Shown piece after piece: positions 56,135 through 64,000 of a DNA stretch of 64,000 nt. The stretch covers positions 1-64,000 of the forward strand of contig JAZRVI010000027.1 of the NCBI GenBank assembly GCA_045599035.1, given 5' to 3'. How positions within the stretch are numbered: the first letter of the stretch is position 1; each line of letters starts with the position of its first letter. The stretch is from CATZDY01 sp045599035. Its GTDB lineage: Bacteria > Bacillota > Desulfotomaculia > Desulfotomaculales > Desulfocucumaceae. The notes below the pieces were generated by a model. That model saw only the letters and a list, made by a program, of their open reading frames with translations, did not search any database and was not told the DNA's origin. The position numbers and the translations under genes are program-made.

Positions 56135-57490
56135 ATGTTTGCGTTTAAATGGATGGAATTAGCTCAAATTATGCAGGCTGAACCAAGAGGACAAATTCCG
56201 ACGGCTGAAATTGTTCAGATTGCTACGGACAGCCGCAAAATCGAGAAAGGCCAGCTTTTCTTTGCCTTAAAAGGAGAAAATTCTGATGGGCATCAATTTG
56301 TAGCTTCTGCTCAGGCCAAAGGAGCCATTGGAGCGGTGGTTGAGGAAATAAAACCGGACTGGTCGGCGGACTTTCCTTTGCTGGTGGTACAAGACAGTCT
56401 GGCAGCCTTGCAAAGTTTGGCTCATGCTAATCGACAGCGAGCCAATATTCCGGTAATTGCCGTCACCGGCAGTTCCGGCAAAACCAGCACCAAGGATCTG
56501 CTGGCTTCAATTTTGGCGGTCAGGCAGGAGGTTTTGAAAACCCAGGGAAATTATAATAATGAATTGGGCTTGCCCCTGACCTTATTGGCTTTGGAGCCTA
56601 AGCACCAAGTAGCTGTGGTGGAAATGGGAATGCGGGGATTGGGTGAAATTGACTTTTTGTGCCGGATAGCCTGTCCCACGCATGGTATAATTACCAACAT
56701 TGGCAAGGCTCATTTGGAGCTTTTGGGCAGTCAGGCCAAAATTGCTCAGGCCAAGTGTGAATTATTATCCCATTTATCTGCCGAAGGAGCCGCCGTTTTG
56801 CCGGGGGATAATGCCGAGGTACAAAAATATGCCCGGAATTTTTCTGGCGGCAAGCTGTTTTTGGGAAGTGATCTGATTGCTCAGGAAGTTCGTTCCGAAT
56901 CAAACGGACAGCGGTTTAAAGCTGTTACTCCTTGGGGCGAAGCCGAGATCTTTTTATCGGTTCCGGGGCAGCATAATGTGAAGAATGCACTTGCGGCTTT
57001 GGGTATGGCTTTAAAATTGGGGATAAGTTGGCAGGAAATTAAGACTGGCTTGTCTAATTGTTCATTATCCGGCAAGCGTTTGGAGATTGTTCAGGTCAAG
57101 GGTCTGACTTTAATTAATGATACTTACAATGCCAATACCGATTCCATGCGGGCGGCCTTGCAGGTTTTGGCCGAAATGGGTGTAAATCACCAGCGTAAAA
57201 TTGCTGCGTTGGGGGATATGCTGGAATTAGGAACCAAAACCCAAGAAGAGCATCAGGCCATTGGCCGTTTGGTTTCGGAGCTGAAAATAGAGGTTTTGCT
57301 GGCCGTGGGCGAATTGGGTCGGCAAATTGGGCAGGAAGCCGAAAAAACCACTGAGGTGTATTATTTCCCGGATTCGCAGGCGGCGGCAGAATTTGCGGTA
57401 GGCTTTTGCCGGGAAGGGGATCTGCTGTTGGCCAAAGCTTCCCGAGCCTTGCAGATGGAAAAAATTATTGAAAAATTAACCAATTATTAG
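56135..57490 (+). CDS. murF: UDP-MurNAc-tripeptide:D-Ala-D-Ala ligase
   Basis: A 451-residue Mur ligase adding D-Ala-D-Ala. GSSGKTSTKDLLASIL is the ATP loop; GNYNNELGLPLTLL, EMGMRGLGEIDFLC, NDTYNANTDSMRAAL and ALGDMLELG are conserved MurF segments. The region after the stop carries the N-terminal codons of mraY in another frame, so mraY starts very close behind it. Confidence 0.95.
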   Translation: MFAFKWMELAQIMQAEPRGQIPTAEIVQIATDSRKIEKGQLFFALKGENSDGHQFVASAQAKGAIGAVVEEIKPDWSADFPLLVVQDSLAALQSLAHANRQRANIPVIAVTGSSGKTSTKDLLASILAVRQEVLKTQGNYNNELGLPLTLLALEPKHQVAVVEMGMRGLGEIDFLCRIACPTHGIITNIGKAHLELLGSQAKIAQAKCELLSHLSAEGAAVLPGDNAEVQKYARNFSGGKLFLGSDLIAQEVRSESNGQRFKAVTPWGEAEIFLSVPGQHNVKNALAALGMALKLGISWQEIKTGLSNCSLSGKRLEIVQVKGLTLINDTYNANTDSMRAALQVLAEMGVNHQRKIAALGDMLELGTKTQEEHQAIGRLVSELKIEVLLAVGELGRQIGQEAEKTTEVYYFPDSQAAAEFAVGFCREGDLLLAKASRALQMEKIIEKLTNY

Positions 57491-57513
57491 CAGCAGAATG
57501 GAGTGAAGGCAAA

Positions 57514-58503
57514 ATTTCGCAGAATGTCATTAAAGCACTGGAAGCTATAATTGTTTCTTTAGTTATAACCGCAATCGTTGGACCCTGGTTAATTCCCATG
57601 CTCCGCCGTTTAAAATTCGGCCAAACGGTCAGAAGTGACGGCCCGGCTCGTCATTTGGCCAAAACTGGCACTCCCACCATGGGCGGCCTGATGTTTTTGG
57701 CCGGAATCTTTGTATCCGGAGCCTGCTTTTCCTTTCGGGATTGGGCGGGAATTACCGTTTTGCTGGTAACTTTGGGCTTTGCTGCCATCGGTTTTTTAGA
57801 TGATTATATTAAAATAGTTTTAAAACGCTCTCTGGGTCTGCGAGCTAGGGAAAAATTGCTGGGACAAATTTTGATTAGCGTCATCCTGGCCTTGGTAGCT
57901 GTCAAACTGCTGGGGAGGGGAACCGAAATTTGGCTGCCCTTTGGCGGTGCCTGGGATTTTGGTTTGGTGGGCTATGTCATTTTTGTTTTGCTGGTTATGC
58001 TGGGTTCGACCAACGCTGTTAATTTGACCGATGGTCTGGATGGTTTGGCGGCCAGTGTTACCACCATAACCGCCATTGCCATGACTATTATTGCCCTGCT
58101 CGCTGGAGGCAGCGGGGTAGCTTGGGTTATGGCAGCCGTGGCCGGAGGATGTTTGGGCTTTTTGCTGTTTAACCATTATCCAGCCAAGGTTTTTATGGGA
58201 GATACCGGCTCTTTGGCCTTGGGCGGAGCTTTGGGAGCAGCGGCTGTTTTGACCCACAGTGAATTATTTTTGCTGGTGGTTGGTCTGATTTATGTAATAG
58301 AAGCTTTATCGGTGATTATTCAGGTGTTTTCTTTTCAGGTGTTTCACCGCAGGGTTTTTAAAATGAGTCCTTTGCATCACCACTTTGAGCTGTGCAATTG
58401 GACAGAAAACAAAATTGTAATTTGTTTTACCGGGGTAACCCTGATAGTGTCCGTTGTCGGGATTCTGGCCTTTTTGCTCCGGGTTTCGGGAGGGTATATC
58501 TAA
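57514..58503 (+). CDS. mraY: Phospho-N-acetylmuramoyl-pentapeptide transferase
   Basis: A polytopic enzyme (about ten helices) that moves phospho-MurNAc-pentapeptide to undecaprenyl-P, giving lipid I. KTGTPTMGGLMFL, the metal-binding GFLDDYIK, NAVNLTDGLDGLAAS and PLHHHFEL are intact. The first ATG (57598) would remove the first helix VSLVITAIVGPWLIP, which is read in frame upstream without any ATG, GTG or TTG back to a stop. ATT 57514, with GGAG/GAAGG just upstream, gives a normal 329-residue protein; CTG 57538 is the alternative. The non-standard start is inference from protein length and homology. Confidence 0.85.
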   Translation: MSQNVIKALEAIIVSLVITAIVGPWLIPMLRRLKFGQTVRSDGPARHLAKTGTPTMGGLMFLAGIFVSGACFSFRDWAGITVLLVTLGFAAIGFLDDYIKIVLKRSLGLRAREKLLGQILISVILALVAVKLLGRGTEIWLPFGGAWDFGLVGYVIFVLLVMLGSTNAVNLTDGLDGLAASVTTITAIAMTIIALLAGGSGVAWVMAAVAGGCLGFLLFNHYPAKVFMGDTGSLALGGALGAAAVLTHSELFLLVVGLIYVIEALSVIIQVFSFQVFHRRVFKMSPLHHHFELCNWTENKIVICFTGVTLIVSVVGILAFLLRVSGGYI

Positions 58504-58577
58504 GAACCTATAAGAATTGCGTAGATTGCAGCACAAAGTATCTCGAAAATATGAGATGAATAAACCAGGAAAGGAGT

Positions 58578-58601
58578 ATGTCAAAACTGGCAATATTATA
58601 A
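58578..58601 (+). other. Seven-codon frame with a strong ribosome binding site before murD
   Basis: AAAGGAG followed by ATGTCAAAACTGGCAATATTATAA (58578-58589 and on to 58601) encodes MSKLAIL and a stop, in the 148-base gap between mraY and murD. The murD start itself has only a weak Shine-Dalgarno sequence. It may be a leader peptide, a degenerate gene start or chance. Confidence 0.35.
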
Positions 58602-58651
58602 AAATCGACTTGATAGATTTTTATAAGGTTTTGACAACTGGTTATAAAGTG

Positions 58652-60001
58652 ATGGACTGGCAGGGAAAAAAAGTATTGGTTTTGGGAGCCGGAAAAACCG
58701 GCCTTTCGATAATTAATTATTTGAGCCGCAAGGGAGCCATTTTAAGCCTGAGCGATCAAAAGCACCGGGAGGCTTTTGGAGAATGGCCGGAAAAATTGGC
58801 CGAAGCTGGGGTTCAGCTCTTTTTGGGAGCCTATCCGGAGGTAACGGCTCAAAAATGGGATTTAGTGGCTTTAAGTCCGGGCATTGCTCCCAGCGTCAAG
58901 CCGGTGCAGCAGGCTTATGCTCAGGGGATACCGGTTTGGGGGGATTTGGAAATGGCCTGGGGAGAAACCCCGGCTCCTTTTATAGCCATTACCGGCACTA
59001 ATGGCAAAACTACCACTACCACTTTGGTAGGCGAAATTTTTAAGGCCGCCGGTTGTTCTACTTTGGTGGCCGGGAATATTGGTCTGCCTTTGTTGGATGA
59101 AATTGAACAATATCAGGCGGATTCGGTGATTGTGGCTGAAGTTTCCAGCTTCCAGCTGGAAACCACACAAAATTTTCGTCCGGCCATTAGTGCGGTTTTA
59201 AACCTGACCCCGGATCATTTAAACCGACATGGGGATATGGCGGGCTATCAGGCGGCCAAAGCCCGGATTTTTGCTCAACAAAAGGAAACTGATTTTACAA
59301 TTCTGAATTATGATGATCCTTTAACCCGGAAGATGGCTAGCCCAGGTCGGGTTCTGTTTTTTAGCTGCCGGAATATACTGGAGGAAGGAGCCTGGCTGGA
59401 GAATGGCCAATTAGTTTTGCAATTTCAGGGTCGAAGGGAAATTTTAGCCAGAGTTGAAGAATTGCCGATTCCGGGGGAACATAATGTGGCCAATATCCTG
59501 GCGGCCTGGCTTTGTGCTTTTTTGCAGGGAATTGGAGTGGAAACTGTCCGAAAAACAGTCCTGGCTTTTCCTGGCGTGGAGCATCGCCTGGAAAAAGTGG
59601 CCAAGGTTCGGGAAGTTACTTATATAAATGATTCCAAAGGAACCAATCCGGAAGCTGCCATTACTGCTATTCGGGCTTTCAAGCAGCCTTTGGTGCTGAT
59701 TGCCGGAGGCCGCAACAAAGGCAATGACTTTACCGAGCTTTTGCAAATATTCAAACCTAAAGGGCGGGCTTTAATTATTTTGGGCGAATGTGCCGAGCTT
59801 TTGGCGGCTACGGCTCAAAAGCTGGGGCTGGAAGCCTGTTTTCGAGCGAATAGTTTGGCAGAAGCAGTTCAGGTGGCGGCTCAAAAGGCTGTGCCGGGAG
59901 ATGTGGTTTTATTATCTCCAGCCTGTGCCAGTTGGGATATGTTTAAAAACTATGAAGAAAGAGGCAGGTTATTTAAACGGCTGGTGCAAGATTTGACCTG
60001 A
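58652..60001 (+). CDS. murD: UDP-MurNAc-L-Ala:D-Glu ligase
   Basis: A 449-residue Mur ligase. VLGAGKTGLSIINYLSRKG (Rossmann-like N-domain), ITGTNGKTTTTTLVGEIFKAAG (P-loop), NLTPDHLNRHG, EHRLEKVAKV, NDSKGTNPEAAITAIRAF and LLSPACASWDMFKNYEERG are conserved. ATG 58652 fits the family start although the Shine-Dalgarno is poor (AAAGTG); an in-frame extension upstream to 58517 is not conserved-looking. Confidence 0.93.
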   Translation: MDWQGKKVLVLGAGKTGLSIINYLSRKGAILSLSDQKHREAFGEWPEKLAEAGVQLFLGAYPEVTAQKWDLVALSPGIAPSVKPVQQAYAQGIPVWGDLEMAWGETPAPFIAITGTNGKTTTTTLVGEIFKAAGCSTLVAGNIGLPLLDEIEQYQADSVIVAEVSSFQLETTQNFRPAISAVLNLTPDHLNRHGDMAGYQAAKARIFAQQKETDFTILNYDDPLTRKMASPGRVLFFSCRNILEEGAWLENGQLVLQFQGRREILARVEELPIPGEHNVANILAAWLCAFLQGIGVETVRKTVLAFPGVEHRLEKVAKVREVTYINDSKGTNPEAAITAIRAFKQPLVLIAGGRNKGNDFTELLQIFKPKGRALIILGECAELLAATAQKLGLEACFRANSLAEAVQVAAQKAVPGDVVLLSPACASWDMFKNYEERGRLFKRLVQDLT

Positions 60002-60034
60002 AAGCTGGCAGCTCGACTTTAACGGGGGATGGCC

Positions 60035-61156
60035 ATGGCTAATGAAATTAAGAAAAATATGGATGTGGGCAGACCGGATTATATTCTGTTGCTTACAATT
60101 ATGGCTTTGTTGGTAACTGGAGTAATTATGGTTTTTAGCTCCAGCAGTTATTATGCTTTGCTGACAACTGAAAGCCAGGATGCTTACTATTATTTAAAAT
60201 ATCAAATTGCATTTGCCGCGGGCAGTTTTATGTTGATGCTGTTTGTCATGCGTTTTTCTTATACAAGCTGGCGAAAGTTTGCAAGGTTGCTGCTGGGTGT
60301 CAGTATGATTTTGCTGGTTGCGGTTTTGGTGGCCGGGGAAGAACGGTTGGGAGCTCAAAGATGGCTTAATCTGGGCTTTTTTTCCTTTCAGCCTTCCGAA
60401 TTTGTTAAAATTTTTTTGTATGTGGTCATGGCTTATCAACTGGAAAATCGTCGGCAATATATTCAGGACTTTAAACAGGGAGTGCTGCCGGTTTTATTGC
60501 TGGGAGGTCTGGCCACCCTTCTGATTTTGCTGGAGGATGACCTGGGAACGACTATGGTTTTGGCTGGAACCACCTTTATTCTGTTAATTATTGCTGGAGC
60601 TAGACTCAAGACTATGGGGCTGGTCGCTTTGCTGGGGCTGGCTGGGGGAGCTGTAGCCATTTGGTTTTCCGATTATCGCCGAGCCAGGTTTTTGGCCTTT
60701 CTGGATCCCCAGGCCGATCCCAGTGGTTCTGGTTACCAGATTTTAAACTCCCTAATGTCCATTGGTTCCGGAGGCTTTTTGGGTACTGGTCTGGGGCAGG
60801 GGCGGCATTCCAAATATCTGTATTTGCCGGAAAGACATACTGACTTTATTTTTTCGGTTATTGGGGAAGAATTAGGTTTTATCGGCTGTTTTTTTGTGAT
60901 TTTGTTGTTTCTTTGTTTGTTTTGGCGGGGCTATCGCATAGCATTGAATGCACCTGATGCTTTTGCCTGTTATTTGGCGGCTGGAATTACCACTTCCATT
61001 GCCCTGCAAACCTTTATTAATATTGGAGTAGTTACCGGAAGTCTGCCGATTACCGGGATTACTCTGCCTTTTATCAGCTATGGAGGAACCTCTTTGGTTA
61101 CAACCATGTTGGCTATGGGGATTTTGCTTAATATTTCTCGTTATTCATCCCGTTAA
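60035..61156 (+). CDS. spoVE: SEDS-family glycosyltransferase FtsW/SpoVE
   Basis: A 373-residue protein with about ten helices. FSSSSYYALLTT, the catalytic-loop GAQRWLNLGFFSFQPSEFVKI, LPERHTDFIFSVIGEELGF and the terminal TGITLPFISYGGTSL are hallmarks of SEDS polymerases, which build glycan strands from lipid II with a class B PBP partner, here the one at 52333. FtsW and SpoVE cannot be told apart by sequence; it is the only SEDS gene here. Start ATG 60035 is set by the GGGGG site; ATG 60029 is possible. Confidence 0.92.
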   Translation: MANEIKKNMDVGRPDYILLLTIMALLVTGVIMVFSSSSYYALLTTESQDAYYYLKYQIAFAAGSFMLMLFVMRFSYTSWRKFARLLLGVSMILLVAVLVAGEERLGAQRWLNLGFFSFQPSEFVKIFLYVVMAYQLENRRQYIQDFKQGVLPVLLLGGLATLLILLEDDLGTTMVLAGTTFILLIIAGARLKTMGLVALLGLAGGAVAIWFSDYRRARFLAFLDPQADPSGSGYQILNSLMSIGSGGFLGTGLGQGRHSKYLYLPERHTDFIFSVIGEELGFIGCFFVILLFLCLFWRGYRIALNAPDAFACYLAAGITTSIALQTFINIGVVTGSLPITGITLPFISYGGTSLVTTMLAMGILLNISRYSSR

Positions 61157-61183
61157 AGAAAATCAGAAAGGGTGGCAAAGCTT

Positions 61184-62290
61184 GTGAAAATAGTTATGAC
61201 TGGGGGAGGAACCGGCGGACATATTTATCCGGCAATAGCTATTGCCAAAGCTTTGCAGCAGGATTGTCAGGCCGAAATTTATTATATTGGCGGAACCAGA
61301 GGACTGGAAGCTAAAATTGTGCAGGAAGCCGGCTTTCCCTTTACCGGTTTGCATTTGGAAGGTTTTAAACGCAGTTTTTCCTGGCATAACTTTAGAGTAA
61401 TTGGTTATGCTCTAAGCGGGATTCGTCATTCCAAACGGCTTTTGCGGGAAATTAAGCCTGATGCCGTCATTGGTACTGGGGGATATGTTTGCGGACCGGT
61501 GATTTTGGCGGCTTCCCAATGCAAAATACCAGCTTTTCTGCATGAACAAAATGCTTTTCCAGGGATTACTAATCGGCTTTTGGCTCGGCGGGTGCAAAGA
61601 GTAATGCTGACCTTTGCGGAAGCTGCCGAACGCTTTCCGGCCTCAGCTTCAACTGTGGTTACCGGGCTTCCGGTGCGGCCAGAGGTTTTGCAGGCCAATC
61701 GGGAACAAGCCCGGCAGGAACTGGGATTGGATCCGGAAACCCGTTTGGTTTTGGCTTTTGGAGGCAGTCAAGGCTCCGCTCGCATTAACCAGGCCATGCT
61801 GGAATGGTTTGAGGAGCTGAAAAAGCAGGAGCTTAATTTAAAAGTTATTTTGGTGGTTGGTCCTCAAAATTATGAAAGCTTCCAGCAAAAAATGGCGGCC
61901 AAAAATTTGTTGGATTGGCCAACTGTGGAAATTTGTTCCTATCTGGAGCATTTGCCTCAGGTTTTGGCTGCGGCTGATTTGGCAGTTTGCCGGGCGGGAG
62001 CTGCTACTTTGGCAGAGCTGACGGTTTTGGGGATTCCGGCCATTTTGGTTCCTTATCCTTATGCCACAGCTAACCATCAGGAATTTAATGCTCGTTCGCT
62101 GGAAAAGGTCGGAGCGGCCAAAGTTATTGTGGATCAGGACTTAAACGGAGCAAGTCTGGAAAAAGCAATTCGGGAAAGCCTGGCTTCACCCCAGATATTG
62201 CAGCAAATGGCAGCTGCTTCCCGGCAAAAAGCTTGTCCCCAGGCTATTGACTCCATTTTAAAAGAGGTCAGGCAATTTTTACCCGTCTAA
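61184..62290 (+). CDS. murG: UDP-GlcNAc:lipid I N-acetylglucosaminyltransferase
   Basis: A 368-residue GT28 enzyme that completes lipid II at the inner membrane face. N-terminal GGGTGGHIYPAIAIAKAL, HEQNAFPGITNRLL, GGSQGSARINQAM and the donor-site CRAGAATLAELTVLGIPAILVPYPYATANHQ are intact. GTG 61184 is chosen from AAAGGGTGG upstream and the family start MKIVMTGGG. It ends 160 bases before murC. Confidence 0.95.
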   Translation: MKIVMTGGGTGGHIYPAIAIAKALQQDCQAEIYYIGGTRGLEAKIVQEAGFPFTGLHLEGFKRSFSWHNFRVIGYALSGIRHSKRLLREIKPDAVIGTGGYVCGPVILAASQCKIPAFLHEQNAFPGITNRLLARRVQRVMLTFAEAAERFPASASTVVTGLPVRPEVLQANREQARQELGLDPETRLVLAFGGSQGSARINQAMLEWFEELKKQELNLKVILVVGPQNYESFQQKMAAKNLLDWPTVEICSYLEHLPQVLAAADLAVCRAGAATLAELTVLGIPAILVPYPYATANHQEFNARSLEKVGAAKVIVDQDLNGASLEKAIRESLASPQILQQMAAASRQKACPQAIDSILKEVRQFLPV

Positions 62291-62326
62291 AAAATTATTA
62301 TTTTTAAAGCAAAACTAACTAAATAA

Positions 62327-62335
62327 TGCTATAAT
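62327..62335 (+). promoter_or_regulatory. Extended -10 promoter candidate before murC
   Basis: TGCTATAAT (62327-62335) is an extended -10 with a perfect hexamer. No convincing -35 lies 17 bases upstream. It leaves a leader of over 100 bases to murC; the gap 62291-62450 shows no reading frame. Confidence 0.45.
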
Positions 62336-62450
62336 GAAAAAATAAGCAGGAAGATTGACTTGGGACAGGCTCTCCGGCCGAAACCAGGCATAAAATATTT
62401 TAAGCTGAAAAAACTATTTATTTGAACAGGGCAAGCAGGAGGATATGAGG

Positions 62451-63857
62451 ATGGACTTACCAAAAAGGATACATTTTATAGGAATTGGCGGAGTTGGCAT
62501 GAGCGGTCTGGCTGGAATTTTGGCTGATTTGGGTTATCAGGTCAGCGGTTCGGATCTTTGTGCCGGAGTTGAAGTGCAAAGATTGCAGAAAAAGGGTGTT
62601 AAGTGCTTTCTTGGTCATAAAGCAGAACAGATTGCCGGAGCTGAAGCTGTGGTTTGCTCCAGTGCCATTCGGGAAAGCAACCCGGAACGGAAGGCAGCGG
62701 TGGAACAGGGGTTGCCTTTGCTGCATCGCAGTCAGATTTTGGCTTTTTTAATGGAGCATCAAAAAGGCCTAGCGGTGGCCGGAGCTCATGGCAAGACTAC
62801 TACTTCCTCCATGCTGGCCCTGGTTTTGACAGCGAATAACTATGATCCCAGCATTACGGTGGGGGGAGAAGTGCCTTTTTTGGCCGGGAATGCTCATTTG
62901 GGGCAGGGAGAATATCTGGTAGCGGAATCCGATGAAAGTGACGGTTCTTTTTTGAATCTGCCGCCCTGGTCGGTATTAATTACCAATGTGGAAGACGATC
63001 ATCTGGATCACTATGGCACGGTGGAAAAAATCCGGGAAGCCTTTGCCCAGTTTATTAATTCCATTCCATCTGAAGGCGTGGCGGTTTTAGGGATGGACAG
63101 TCTGGGACTGCAAACCATAATCGAAAACGGTCTGAAAAGCAAAACCCGGCTTTATTCCCTGCATAATTCTCAAGCTGATTATTATTTGCAGAATATCAGC
63201 TTTGAACGCAATTATTCTCAAGCGGAAGTTTATGAACACGGCAAGCTGTTGGGGCAATTAAAACTACAGGTTCCGGGGGAACATAATTTGGCCAATGCTT
63301 TGGGAGTTATTGCTCTTTGTCGTTTTCTGGGTCTGGAATTTGAAGCTATTGCTGCTCCCTTAGCCGAATTTACAGGAGCGGGGCGGCGTTTTGAGCTGTT
63401 GGGCGAAATTTCCAGAGTCAGAATTATTGATGATTATGGGCATCATCCCACGGAAATTGAAGCTACTTTGACTGCGGCGGCTCGGATTTGTCAGGGGCGT
63501 TTAATCTGTATTTTCCAGCCCCATCGCTATACCCGCACTCAGCTTTTGGCAAAGCGTTTTGGCAGTTGCTTTAAAGCGGCGGATCAATTAATCATTAATG
63601 AAATTTATGCAGCAGGGGAAACACCTATTGCCGGAGTTACGGCCAATTTAATTGTGCAGGCAGTGCAGGAACAGGATCCCCGCGAAGTGCTGTATTGGGA
63701 CAAAATGGAAGATATTGTAGATTATCTGGCCGATCAGGTACAGCCGGAGGATCTGGTTTTATTTATGGGAGCTGGAAATATTCGGCAGGCCGGAGTTGCT
63801 CTGACAGAGCGTCTGCAAAAGGATGGGGTTAAGTCAACTACCCACCCACTAAAGTGA
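62451..63857 (+). CDS. murC: UDP-N-acetylmuramate:L-alanine ligase, C-terminus altered by IS insertion
   Basis: A 468-residue Mur ligase. HFIGIGGVGMSGLAGILADLGY, AGAHGKTTTSSMLALVL, ESDESDGSFL, DDYGHHPTEIEATL and FMGAGNIRQAG are conserved. ATG 62451 is chosen because AGGAGG is eight bases upstream; ATG 62445 is too close to it. The last codons (TTHPLK and stop, from about 63837) come from the right end of the TnpB element at 63833, so the natural end is replaced after the core fold. Normal neighbours such as murB are not visible beyond it. Confidence 0.93.
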   Translation: MDLPKRIHFIGIGGVGMSGLAGILADLGYQVSGSDLCAGVEVQRLQKKGVKCFLGHKAEQIAGAEAVVCSSAIRESNPERKAAVEQGLPLLHRSQILAFLMEHQKGLAVAGAHGKTTTSSMLALVLTANNYDPSITVGGEVPFLAGNAHLGQGEYLVAESDESDGSFLNLPPWSVLITNVEDDHLDHYGTVEKIREAFAQFINSIPSEGVAVLGMDSLGLQTIIENGLKSKTRLYSLHNSQADYYLQNISFERNYSQAEVYEHGKLLGQLKLQVPGEHNLANALGVIALCRFLGLEFEAIAAPLAEFTGAGRRFELLGEISRVRIIDDYGHHPTEIEATLTAAARICQGRLICIFQPHRYTRTQLLAKRFGSCFKAADQLIINEIYAAGETPIAGVTANLIVQAVQEQDPREVLYWDKMEDIVDYLADQVQPEDLVLFMGAGNIRQAGVALTERLQKDGVKSTTHPLK

Positions 63858-63976
63858 GCGGGCTTGTAACTGCCCAGTCGTAGTAACGGTTCACGCCTCC
63901 GACCTTTAAACCCCAATAGACACTGCTGCCTAAAGTGGCGTTACACCATGGGACGGTTGACAACGCCCCTGACATC
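63833..63976 (-). ncRNA. Omega-RNA scaffold (TnpB guide RNA) of the right end
   Basis: Downstream of the tnpB stop the minus strand has a stem GGGGCG/CGTCCC (63969-63964 with 63955-63950), further structured sequence and a terminal 9-bp hairpin with TTTA loop (63862-63841) before GTAGTTGAC. G-U pairs exist only on the minus strand. The first stem is U-A in the copy at 21-40 and C-G here, a compensatory change. The guide would be the murC sequence from 63832 downward. Confidence 0.6.
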
Positions 63977-64000
63977 TCAGATATACTGAGGTGCCACTGT
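63977..64000 (-). CDS. tnpB: tnpB, last codons only (partial at window edge)
   Basis: The stop codon lies at 63979-63977 and the preceding codons encode TVAPQYI, the same terminus as the decayed copy at 48-50. Whether this copy is intact cannot be seen because the window ends. Confidence 0.55.
   Translation of the reverse strand, partial: TVAPQYI

Larger units (their letters stand above)
63833..64000 (-). mobile_element. Right end of an IS200/IS605-type (TnpB) element in the murC 3' end
   Basis: On the minus strand, the tnpB end is followed by about 140 bases ending in hairpin 63862-63841 and GTAGTTGAC, the typical right end of the group. It belongs to the same family as 1-356 (66 of 71 bases identical). 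The rest of the element lies outside the window. Insertion fuses the end of murC to element sequence. Confidence 0.75.

Overview
The window looks like a chromosome segment from a spore-forming member of the Clostridia (Firmicutes), probably a Peptococcaceae-like lineage. The evidence is sporulation genes (spoIIIAG, spoIIIAH, pdaA, spoIIR, a ymxH-type gene), a fused ispH-S1 gene, the ylm/sepF cluster, Gram-positive cell-wall genes and strong AGGAGG-type ribosome binding sites. MurE carries the DNPR motif of meso-diaminopimelate-adding enzymes. Species cannot be named from the sequence alone.

Layout. 1-356: remnant of an IS200/IS605-type (TnpB) element on the minus strand, abutting spoIIIAG. 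357-3738: end of a spoIIIA operon, a GerMN lipoprotein, mobA, a cysteine-rich small protein and two 50-residue membrane-protein genes. 3914-7754: spoIIIE/ftsK, lgt and two small genes. 7755-11073: an accessory island, with an ORF-less IS605-type element carrying a promoter and an omega-RNA-like 3' end, then an AT-rich cassette (thiolase, 3-hydroxybutyryl-CoA dehydrogenase, PglD/NeuD-like acyltransferase), then another IS-end-like repeat. 11090-19721: wecC, pdaA, the cmk-plsC-ispH/rpsA operon, a TDT transporter, spoIIR, ymxH and an FmdB-type zinc ribbon. 19953-25438: pgeF, HlyD-like, yggS, sepF, proC, ylmG, ylmH, yggU and tRNA-Arg(CCT). 25489-38160: uvrB, a small protein gene, uvrA, uvrC, then sugar genes (HAD phosphatase, ROK kinase, GH133 debranching enzyme, pgi). 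38344-48443: surface-glycan assembly (GT-C, TagA/WecG, CsaB, two LCP ligases, an O-antigen-ligase-like protein, two glycosyltransferases). 48459-50780: a MetE-like protein and lysA. 50950-63857: division and cell-wall cluster rsmH-ftsL-spoVD/pbp-murE-murF-mraY-murD-spoVE/ftsW-murG-murC. 63833-64000: the right end of another TnpB element, inserted in the 3' end of murC.

How the genes fit together. wecC, the TagA/WecG transferase, CsaB and the LCP proteins suggest a pyruvylated, ManNAc/ManNAcA-containing secondary cell-wall polymer, perhaps an S-layer anchor. The imported cassette next to wecC could supply 3-hydroxybutyryl-CoA and an N-acyltransferase to decorate an amino sugar of such a glycan; this is inference. 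The dcw genes make lipid II and septal/spore peptidoglycan, and PdaA modifies cortex.

The most unusual material is non-coding. There are several families of IS-like structured repeats. Two TnpB right ends 64 kb apart show compensatory base changes that support an RNA fold on the minus strand. A second repeat family at gene boundaries has conserved wobble-paired hairpins. There are also palindromic operator candidates and several unusual starts, for example mraY without an upstream ATG, GTG or TTG.
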